DNA of 15,710 bases from Deinococcus radiopugnans ATCC 19172 (lineage in GTDB: Bacteria > Deinococcota > Deinococci > Deinococcales > Deinococcaceae): positions 1-15,710 of the forward strand of contig NZ_VDMO01000043.1 of NCBI RefSeq assembly GCF_006335125.1, in the 5' to 3' direction. Shown here piece by piece: positions 8,408 to 15,710 of the stretch; position 1 is the first letter of the stretch, and every line of letters starts with the position of its first letter. A model generated the notes under the pieces. The model was not told the DNA's origin and searched no databases. It saw only the letters and a program-made list of their open reading frames with translations. The translations under genes and the position numbers were made by a program.

Positions 8408-9154
8408 TCAGTTCACCGGACGGGCCAGTTCCAGCACCTTGCCGGACTTGGTGGTCAGCCTCAGCATCGAGCCAGAAACCTCGTATCCCGTCACTTCCGA
8501 GAGGTCTTTTAAAAAGGTCTGCTCCTGCGCGTTCAGCGCGGGATCGATGCAGGCCCGCCGGGTGCTCGCCAGCGGCCCGAAGGTCAGCTGACCGTCCACG
8601 GCGCTGTACTCGCCCATGAAGTTGTTGCAGCCGGCGTTGCCGCCGACCCGTCCGTCCTCGCCGAAGGTCAGGGTCAGCGGCTCGCTGCCCTGGGCGCCCA
8701 CCAGTCGCCAGGTCGCCATCAGGGGTGTATTCACTTTGCCCTCCGTCCCGCCTGCCCTTTTGAAGACCGCCTTCGACGTGCCGGAGGTCAGGATGAGGGT
8801 CTCGCCATACCGGGCGAAGGCGCGGGCCTGCGCCAGCACAGTCAGGACGCGCGTTTCCAGTGCATTCTGCTCGGGCGCGCACAGCTTGCGGGTGGTGGCC
8901 AGCGGACCAAAGCGGAAGGTCTGCCCGGTCAGTGCCCCGGACGTCGTGAACGTATTGCATCCGGCGAACCCGGAAATCTGCTCGCCCTGCACGCTCAGCG
9001 TGGGAAGGTCCATGCCTGTGGGAGCGACGGTGCCCTGCCCGTCGGTCAGGCTGCTCAGGGTCCAGGCGCCATCCGTCGTGAGGGCGGGGGTCTGGGCCGA
9101 GGCCAGGGAGGCAAGGGCGAGGGCGGCGCTGAGCAGGATGGTCGGGGACTTCAT
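8408..9154 (-). CDS. Exported protein with two META (HslJ-like) domains
   Basis: 248-residue protein with a signal peptide (residues 1-20, ending LASA before Gln21) and two tandem META/DUF306 domains, about 25-132 and 145-245. Each copy has the same landmarks: ISGFAGCNTF at 60-69 and VGGNAGCNNF at 170-179, then FGPLATTRKLC at 82-92 and FGPLASTRRAC at 192-202. The two cysteines in each copy fit one disulfide per domain. META proteins include HslJ of E. coli, linked to heat shock and novobiocin resistance, but their biochemical role is unclear. The copies differ enough to suggest an old duplication. Start is supported by AGGAG 6 bases upstream. It precedes the secreted esterase on the same strand, about 107 bases apart. 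Confidence 0.87.
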   Translation of the reverse strand: MKSPTILLSAALALASLASAQTPALTTDGAWTLSSLTDGQGTVAPTGMDLPTLSVQGEQISGFAGCNTFTTSGALTGQTFRFGPLATTRKLCAPEQNALETRVLTVLAQARAFARYGETLILTSGTSKAVFKRAGGTEGKVNTPLMATWRLVGAQGSEPLTLTFGEDGRVGGNAGCNNFMGEYSAVDGQLTFGPLASTRRACIDPALNAQEQTFLKDLSEVTGYEVSGSMLRLTTKSGKVLELARPVN

Positions 9155-9301
9155 GGGGTTCTCCTGGGGAAGGGGGGTCTGGAGGTTGAGAGCGTCTGCC
9201 CTCCTCTCCCCTCCAGCGTGCCGCCCCCGACTGACGGGCGGATGATGGGCCGCCTCACACGGCCTTAGACAGAGGTGCTAAGCGCCGGGCTGCCCCCATC
9301 C

Positions 9302-9329
9302 AAAAGAACCCCAGGCCAGCGCCCGGGGT
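9302..9329 (-). terminator. Rho-independent terminator of dnaJ
   Basis: On the minus strand ACCCC pairs with GGGGT, extended by GG/CC across one bulged T, and TCTTTT follows immediately. It starts 27 bases after the dnaJ stop and separates dnaJ from the META gene downstream. Confidence 0.6.
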
Positions 9330-9355
9330 CCGTTTCAAGTGTTCACCAGAAAGGC

Positions 9356-10477
<1,122 letters not shown>

Positions 10478-10684
10478 GTGTCGTATTCCGCCGGGCGCCG
10501 TTTATTTCTGGCCGTCATCGCTGACCGCGGGGCGCCGGGCCTCCGCCCTACAGGTTAACATGACCACACTCAAGAAAAGTAGGCGCGGCGCAGTCTCAAT
10601 CCGGGCGGTACAGGACGGCGGGCGAGGGTGAAAGTCCTCTCTCCTCAGCGCCAACCCCCTGCACCCGGTCCAGGAATTTTCAGC

Positions 10685-10713
10685 TTGACACCCCAGTCAT
10701 GAATCCGTAAGAT
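10685..10713 (+). promoter_or_regulatory. Promoter of the urate operon
   Basis: TTGACA (10685-10690) and TAAGAT (10708-10713) are separated by exactly 17 bases, a near-consensus housekeeping promoter. Transcription would begin near 10720, leaving a leader of about 65 bases that contains a pseudopalindromic operator and a good ribosome site. Such a strong promoter fits a system that needs repression. It lies in the 308-base gap (10478-10785) between dnaJ and uraD, whose dnaJ-side part holds no other clear signal. Confidence 0.8.
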
Positions 10714-10726
10714 ACGGGGGTCCAAT

Positions 10727-10744
10727 TAGTTAGTCATCTAAGTA
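10727..10744. promoter_or_regulatory. HucR-like operator of the urate operon
   Basis: An 18-bp pseudopalindrome, read on the minus strand as TACTTAGATGACTAACTA, has 7-base arms TACTTAG/CTAACTA that match at six positions around a 4-base centre. It starts about 7 bases past the expected transcription start of the urate operon. From memory, HucR of D. radiodurans, a urate-responsive MarR repressor, binds a TACTTAGAT-type pseudopalindrome before its uricase gene, and this site is very similar. Binding here would block initiation or early elongation, relieved by urate. Confidence 0.7.
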
Positions 10745-10774
10745 TTTCGCTTGGTCCCAACCGCTCGATCCGCC

Positions 10775-10780
10775 GGAGGT
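10775..10780 (+). promoter_or_regulatory. Ribosome-binding site that sets the TTG start of uraD
   Basis: GGAGGT stands 5 bases before TTG at 10786. No ATG or GTG in the same frame lies nearby, so this site decides the start. Confidence 0.65.
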
Positions 10781-10785
10781 GTCTT

Positions 10786-11334
10786 TTGACCCAAAGTCCT
10801 GCCCATGTTGCCCGCCTGAGCCTTGAAGCCGTGAATGCCCTGAGCGCTGACGCCTTTACCACCTACTTCGCCGGGGTGCTGGAACACTCGCCGCAGTACG
10901 CCCAGGCCGCCGCCGCCCGGCGCCCTTTCGGGAGCGCCGACGAGGTGGCCGACGCTTTTAGGGCCGCCGTGCAGGCCGACTCCGAGAGCGCGCAGCTGCG
11001 GCTGATCCGCGCCCACCCGGACCTGGCCGGCAAGGCGGCGCTGGCCGGAGAACTGACCGCCGAGAGCGCCCACGAGCAGGCCTCTGCCGGTCTGGACCGG
11101 TTGACCCCCGAGGAATTCGCCGAGTTCGGCCGGCTGAACGACGCGTACCACGAAAAGTTTGATCTGCCCTACGTGGTGTGCGTGCGGGAAAACGACAAGG
11201 ACAGCATCTTTGAGGGGGCCCGGCGGCGGCTGGCGAACACCCCGGAGCAGGAGCGCGCGGCTGCCCTGCACGAGATCAGCCGGATTGCCCGGCTGCGCGT
11301 TCTGGACCTGATTGCTGACGGCGACGGGAAGTAG
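10786..11334 (+). CDS. uraD: OHCU decarboxylase (ureidoimidazoline)
   Basis: 182-residue enzyme for the last step from urate to S-allantoin: decarboxylation of 2-oxo-4-hydroxy-4-carboxy-5-ureidoimidazoline. Family signatures are EHSP (33-36), ARRPF (44-48), LIRAHPDLAGKAA (73-85) with the likely catalytic His77, GELTAESAHEQ (88-98) with Glu97, LND.YHEKF (117-125) and the substrate-binding VR at 133-134. The N-terminal residue is encoded by TTG, with a strong GGAGGT before it. It is the first gene of the operon behind the promoter at 10685 and operator at 10727, and its TAG stop overlaps the ribosome site of the uricase gene. The order decarboxylase, oxidase, hydrolase is the reverse of the end of the pathway. 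Confidence 0.93.
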   Translation: MTQSPAHVARLSLEAVNALSADAFTTYFAGVLEHSPQYAQAAAARRPFGSADEVADAFRAAVQADSESAQLRLIRAHPDLAGKAALAGELTAESAHEQASAGLDRLTPEEFAEFGRLNDAYHEKFDLPYVVCVRENDKDSIFEGARRRLANTPEQERAAALHEISRIARLRVLDLIADGDGK

Positions 11335-11347
11335 GAGGAGAACAGCC

Positions 11348-12222
<875 letters not shown>

Positions 12223-12223
<1 letters not shown>

Positions 12224-12594
12224 TGGCCGCCCACGCCGGACTGAGCACGCACGTGCTGGACACCGCGCGGGGCCGTCCCGCGCAGGGTGTCCGGGTGGAA
12301 CTGTGGCAGATCGAGCGGCATGTGGAGGGCGAGGGGCGCAAAAAGCTCACGGCAGCGGTCACCAACGCCGACGGGCGCACCGACGCCCCGCTGATCGAGC
12401 GCGGCAGCCTGCAGGGCGGCACCTACGAGCTGACCTTTCACGTCGCCGAGTACTTCGCGGACTTCGAGGCCGCCGCCGATCCGCCCTTTCTGGACGTGGT
12501 AGCCCTGCGCTTCACGGTAGGCAACCCGGACGCCCACTACCACGTGCCGCTGGTCATGACCCCGTGGTCCTACAGCACCTACCGGGGTAGCTGA
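12223..12594 (+). CDS. uraH: 5-hydroxyisourate hydrolase (transthyretin-like)
   Basis: 123-residue member of the transthyretin-like HIU hydrolase family, turning the unstable uricase product into OHCU for UraD. Diagnostic residues are all present: LSTHVLD with His10, GRTDAPL with Arg52, HYHVPL with His107 and the invariant C-terminal YRGS (120-123) that separates the enzyme from the hormone carrier. No signal peptide or extra domain. The ATG overlaps the uricase stop by one base, so it is translationally coupled. It is the last gene of the operon; tandem hairpins follow. Confidence is very high because every active-site motif is intact. Confidence 0.96.
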
Positions 12595-12611
12595 ACCGGT
12601 CTGGCTGAACG

Positions 12612-12680
12612 GTTGCGAGTCTGGAAGTCCAGCAACTGAAAGGGGCGAGGAACAGCACAGGCCTGTCCCCCTCGCCCCTT
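12612..12680 (+). terminator. Tandem hairpins ending the urate operon
   Basis: A first stem GTTGC (12612-12616)/GCAAC (12632-12636) with an inner CTGGA/TCCAG is followed by a longer one: AAGGGGCGAGG (12640-12650) pairs perfectly with CCTCGCCCCTT (12670-12680). Its loop holds the self-complementary ACAGGCCTGT. No T-run follows, so termination may be factor-assisted or the structure may protect the mRNA end. The second stem is stable enough to separate the operon from comEA. Confidence 0.6.
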
Positions 12681-12735
12681 CGGCTGCTGGGGACGTGGCG
12701 TTCGGAAAGTCAGTGTTTTGAGAGTGCCGGCCTCC

Positions 12736-12741
12736 TAGGAT
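12736..12741 (+). promoter_or_regulatory. Leaderless-type -10 box of comEA
   Basis: TAGGAT is followed after 6 bases by GTG at 12748, the same spacing as at ruvB and the ArsC-like gene, with no ribosome site between. It supports the GTG start. Confidence 0.45.
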
Positions 12742-12747
12742 GACCGG

Positions 12748-13140
12748 GTGACCGATGCCGAGCGGGGGTGGACCGTGGCCCTGGGCGCGGGCGTGCTGCT
12801 GGTGGGCGTGCTGGCGCTGGGGCCGCTGATAGCACCCCATCCGCAGGTGCCGACGGTGACGCGTGTAGCGCTGCCCGCGCCGGGTACGCCTGCAACGCAG
12901 ACGGCGAACACAGAGCCGCCGACCTACCCCACCACCGCCAGCATCACGCCGCTGATTTCGGGCCGGGTCAACCTGAACACAGCCACGCAGGAGCAGCTGG
13001 AGGCGCTACCCAAAGTGGGCCCATCCATGGCGGCCCGAATCATCGCTGCGCGGCCCATCCGCTCGCAGGCCGATCTGGACGCCATCAAAGGCGTGGGCGA
13101 GGCGACGCTGAGGGTGCTGGTCCCGCTGGTCAGCTATTGA
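12748..13140 (+). CDS. comEA: Competence DNA receptor ComEA (helix-hairpin-helix)
   Basis: 130-residue membrane-anchored DNA-binding protein of the transformation machinery. One transmembrane segment at about 10-28 is followed by a Pro/Thr-rich linker (31-70) and a ComEA-type helix-hairpin-helix domain (72-126): [18 protein letters not shown], hairpin KVGPSMA and second hairpin KGVGEAT. By family knowledge it holds incoming double-stranded DNA outside the membrane and passes it to ComEC. The GTG start places the anchor near the N-terminus and follows a TANNNT box. The stop overlaps the comEC start by one base, so the two are made together. Deinococci are known for natural transformation. A plain HhH protein is possible but unlikely next to comEC. 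Confidence 0.9.
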   Translation: MTDAERGWTVALGAGVLLVGVLALGPLIAPHPQVPTVTRVALPAPGTPATQTANTEPPTYPTTASITPLISGRVNLNTATQEQLEALPKVGPSMAARIIAARPIRSQADLDAIKGVGEATLRVLVPLVSY

Positions 13141-15356
13141 TGCAAAGGGCGGCGTTGGCTGTGGCCTCCCTGAGTGCTGAAGGTGCGGCAGGGCGGCTGG
13201 CGTGGTCCATTCCCGCCGTGTTCGGCGTGATGGGCGGCATCCAGCTGGGGCTGGGCGTGTGGTGGGGCGTGCTGACGCTGCTGCTGGGTGTGGGGCTGGC
13301 ATTGCGCGACGCCCGCCCCCTGCTGGCCGCGCTGGCGCTGCTGGGCGCGGCGCTGGGCTTCGGGGCCGAGCGGCTGGTCACGGGCCGCGCCGATCCGCTG
13401 GCCCCCTGGCTGGGCGCGCAGGTCACGCTGACCGGCGAGTGGGACGGCCAATTCCTGACTCTGGCAGACCCACGCGCGCGGCTGGCAGTGGCCCCCAAGC
13501 CCACCTCGAAACCGGGCCGCCTGGTGGTCAGCGGGCGGCTGGTGGCCCCCGAGGGGCAGCGCACCCCCGGCGGCTTTGATCAGGCGGCGTGGCTGCGCGC
13601 CCAGGGCGGCGTGCTGCTGCCCACGCCGACGGCGGTGCTGGTGGCGGCGCGGGTGCGCGGCTCCCAGGCCGAAGGGGGGCTGCGGGGCTGGTTCCGGCGC
13701 GGCCTGACCGCTGGCCTCCCCGCGCGTGAGGCTGCGCTGATGACCGCCATCGAGCTGGGCGACCGCAATGACATCGGCCGCGAGGAATTCACCGAGGGCT
13801 ACGGCATCCGCGACGGCTTCAACCGCTCCGGGCTGGCGCACCTGATGGCGCTGTCGGGCCAGAACGTCGCGCTGATCACGGTGGTGCTGATCTGGCTGTT
13901 CGGCTGGCTGCGGTGGCCGCCGCTGTGGCGTTACGGCGTGCCCGCCCTGCTGCTGCTGCCGTACCTGGCGCTGGTGGGCGTGTCGCCCAGCATCACCCGC
14001 GCGGTGATCATGGGCTTCACGGTGCTGGCGGCCCTGGCACTGGGACGCGGACGGCCCGATCCCTTCGGCCTGCTGGCGCTGACCGCCGTGGTCTGCCTGC
14101 TGCTGTTTCCGCTGTGGCTGCTGGACATCGGCTTTCAGCTGTCGTTCCTGGCGGTGCTGGCCCTCACGCTGTCCCTGAAGGCCGCCGGAAAACTGCCGGA
14201 GCGCTGGCCGCTGTGGCTGAGACTGGCGCTGGTGGCGACGGTGCTGGCCGAGCTGGGCACCCTGCCCGTAATCGCCGCCACCTTCGGGCAACTGCCGGTG
14301 GTGGGGTTGCCCGCCAATCTGGCGGCAGGCGCGGTGATGACCGCCCTGGTGCCGCTGGGCTTTCTGGCCGGGCTGCTGGGGCCGGCGGCGGCGGTGATCA
14401 ACCCATTGGTGGAGCTGCTGGCCGCGCTACTGCTGGGCATCGTGAAGGTGTTCGGGCAGGCCCCGGTGCTGACCTGGGGGCAGGTGTCGCCCGCCGGCTT
14501 CGCGGCCTACGCGGTGTGCGCGGCGGCGGGCGTGCTGTGGTTGTGGGATCGCGTGCGCCTGCGGACGGTGCTGGGCGTGGCGCTGGCCTGCACGCTGCTG
14601 ACCGTGCTGCCGGGAAAACTGCATCCGCCCCGCGAAATCGTGTATCTCGATGTCGGTCAGGGGGATGCCACCCTCGTCCGCCTGCCTCATTTAACCGTGC
14701 TGGTGGACGCGGGCGGTTCGGTGGGCTCCGACTACGACGTGGGCGGCAAGACCGTCGTGCCGGCCCTGCGGGCGCTGGGGGTTCGGAAAATTGACGTGGT
14801 GATCGGCACCCATGCCGATACCGACCACATGGAGGGCATCAGCGGCGTGCTGCGCGCCCTGCCGGTGGGTGAACTGTGGATCGGCCAGCGCAAGACGGAC
14901 GATCCGGTGCTGACCGCCGTGCTGGGCGCCGCCCAGGAGGCCGGGGTGCCGGTGCGCGAGGTTCGGCGCGGCGACCAGATCGCCTCGGACGGCGTGAGTC
15001 TGACCGTGCTGTGGCCCACCGGGCAGGTCTGGAGCACCGAGGACAACGAGAACAGCGTGGCCGTGCGCCTGGAATCCGGCAGCTGGCACACCGCTCTTCT
15101 GGGTGACCTGCCCGACCCCGCCGAGCACTTTCTGGGGCTGGGTCACCTGAACCTGTTGAAAGTCGCGCACCACGGCAGCCGCTTTTCCACCGATGCCGAG
15201 CTGCTCCGGGAAACCGCGCCCGCCGACGCGGTGATCAGCGTGGGCCGCAACACCTACGGCCACCCGAACCCGGAGATGCTGACGCGATTGACGACGGCAG
15301 GGGCGAAGGTCTGGCGCACCGATCAGCAGGGCACCATCCGCTGGCCGATTCCATGA
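13140..15356 (+). CDS. comEC: DNA uptake channel ComEC/Rec2
   Basis: 738-residue inner-membrane protein that carries single-stranded DNA into the cell. N-terminal membrane helices (about 22-75) lead to an OB-like external domain (90-170) with [16 protein letters not shown]. The Competence domain (about 195-490) is rich in hydrophobic helices and has [16 protein letters not shown] (228-242), PSITRA (283-288) and [12 protein letters not shown] (329-340). The C-terminal metallo-beta-lactamase-like domain starts at DVGQGDA (504-510) and keeps HADTDH (558-563) and HHGSRF (677-682), so a metal-dependent nuclease that degrades the other strand is plausible. The ATG at 13140 overlaps the comEA stop; upstream sequence in this frame is just comEA out of frame. 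Length is typical. Confidence 0.95.
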   Translation: MQRAALAVASLSAEGAAGRLAWSIPAVFGVMGGIQLGLGVWWGVLTLLLGVGLALRDARPLLAALALLGAALGFGAERLVTGRADPLAPWLGAQVTLTGEWDGQFLTLADPRARLAVAPKPTSKPGRLVVSGRLVAPEGQRTPGGFDQAAWLRAQGGVLLPTPTAVLVAARVRGSQAEGGLRGWFRRGLTAGLPAREAALMTAIELGDRNDIGREEFTEGYGIRDGFNRSGLAHLMALSGQNVALITVVLIWLFGWLRWPPLWRYGVPALLLLPYLALVGVSPSITRAVIMGFTVLAALALGRGRPDPFGLLALTAVVCLLLFPLWLLDIGFQLSFLAVLALTLSLKAAGKLPERWPLWLRLALVATVLAELGTLPVIAATFGQLPVVGLPANLAAGAVMTALVPLGFLAGLLGPAAAVINPLVELLAALLLGIVKVFGQAPVLTWGQVSPAGFAAYAVCAAAGVLWLWDRVRLRTVLGVALACTLLTVLPGKLHPPREIVYLDVGQGDATLVRLPHLTVLVDAGGSVGSDYDVGGKTVVPALRALGVRKIDVVIGTHADTDHMEGISGVLRALPVGELWIGQRKTDDPVLTAVLGAAQEAGVPVREVRRGDQIASDGVSLTVLWPTGQVWSTEDNENSVAVRLESGSWHTALLGDLPDPAEHFLGLGHLNLLKVAHHGSRFSTDAELLRETAPADAVISVGRNTYGHPNPEMLTRLTTAGAKVWRTDQQGTIRWPIP

Positions 15357-15372
15357 AAAGAAGGGGTTGAAA

Positions 15373-15645
15373 ATGTCGCTGCCCGCTAACGCTGCCCTGA
15401 GTGCTGCCGAACGAACGATCACTCTGATCCTCAGCCGCGAGGGAGCAACCCTGACGGCTCTGCGAGATCAGCTGATAGAGCTCCGGCATGTAATTTCTCA
15501 ACTTCCAACGACGATCTGCTGGCCGGATGACTTTGGAGCTGTGGCCAGCTACATGAAATTGCGAATGGCCATTCAACCTCAGTGGCTCTGTACCGGACAT
15601 CTTCGAGTTGAGGCTGTGCTGGACGGGAAATCCCTGAACGTGTGA
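15373..15645 (+). CDS. Small hypothetical protein
   Basis: 90-residue frame that I do not recognise. It begins 17 bases after comEC with AAGGGG 6 bases before ATG; a TTG two codons earlier is an alternative start. The first half looks helical (SAAERTITLILSREG, ALRDQLIELRHVISQLP) and the second more mixed (YMKLRMAIQPQW, HLRVEAVLDG). There is no signal peptide or membrane segment. GC over 15481-15600 is 62 of 120 bases, well below the neighbouring genes, which suggests horizontal transfer or a decaying gene. It could be cotranscribed with comEC. A terminator-like repeat lies 25 bases past its stop. Confidence 0.5.
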   Translation: MSLPANAALSAAERTITLILSREGATLTALRDQLIELRHVISQLPTTICWPDDFGAVASYMKLRMAIQPQWLCTGHLRVEAVLDGKSLNV

Positions 15646-15670
15646 CAGGTTGCGAATCGGCAGGATAAAC

Positions 15671-15708
15671 GGCGGTGTTTTGGGTGTGTGACGACTCCAA
15701 AACCCGCC
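15671..15708. terminator. Inverted repeat, probable terminator at the right end
   Basis: GGCGGTGTTTTGG (15671-15683) pairs with CCAAAACCCGCC (15697-15708) with one bulge and a 13-base loop. The T- and A-rich inner halves could serve as part of a terminator for either strand. The window ends two bases later. Confidence 0.5.
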
Positions 15709-15710
15709 GA

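Noticed and set aside
9262..9290. Short inverted repeat CTTAG/CTAAG before the META gene, considered as an operator
   Set aside because: Arms are only 5 bp and no -10 or -35 pair is placed around it; chance is likely.
10560..10631. 23-codon basic frame starting ATGACCACACTC in the dnaJ-uraD gap
   Set aside because: Too short to judge, with only AGG as a ribosome site and no clear promoter; left out for lack of support.
12768..13139. In-frame extension of comEC upstream through comEA
   Set aside because: This part is comEA read in the wrong frame; the ATG at 13140 in the stop/start overlap is the natural comEC start.

Overview
The window reads as chromosome of a Deinococcus or close relative. 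The DNA is GC-rich and densely coded. Several genes have a TANNNT box 6-7 bases before the start codon, the leaderless arrangement common in Deinococcus. The uric-acid operon has a HucR-like operator just behind its promoter. The genus is inferred from these traits and from protein family likeness; no search was run.

Layout. The first 246 bases hold no full gene but carry a strong leftward sigma-70-type promoter for something beyond the left edge. Next comes a leftward pair, an S4 RNA-binding protein (YlmH-like) followed by a ZapE/AFG1-type ATPase. Rightward genes follow: ruvB, a 190-base gap filled with nested inverted repeats, then a cysteine-free ArsC/Spx-like protein that overlaps galM, and a ThuA-like/Gfo-Idh-MocA pair that overlaps by 4 bases. 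Facing these from the right are three separate leftward genes: dnaJ (own terminator), a secreted protein with two META domains, and a secreted type-B carboxylesterase.

From 10685 rightward lies the clearest pathway, a three-gene operon for urate to allantoin: uraD, uricase, uraH. Uricase makes 5-hydroxyisourate, UraH hydrolyses it to OHCU, and UraD decarboxylates that to allantoin. It has a near-consensus promoter (TTGACA, 17 bases, TAAGAT), a pseudopalindromic operator and tight gene coupling. Two hairpins end it. Then comes comEA-comEC, which overlap by one base and encode the DNA receptor and membrane channel for natural transformation. The right end holds a small unrecognised ORF of lower GC and a terminator-like inverted repeat.

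I found no CRISPR array, tRNA, rRNA, insertion sequence or phage gene, and no convincing new multi-gene system. The points most worth following are the urate operator without an adjacent hucR gene, the cysteine-free ArsC-like family member, the nested repeat after ruvB, the palindrome at the ruvB promoter, and the promoter with a 16-codon ORF at the left edge.
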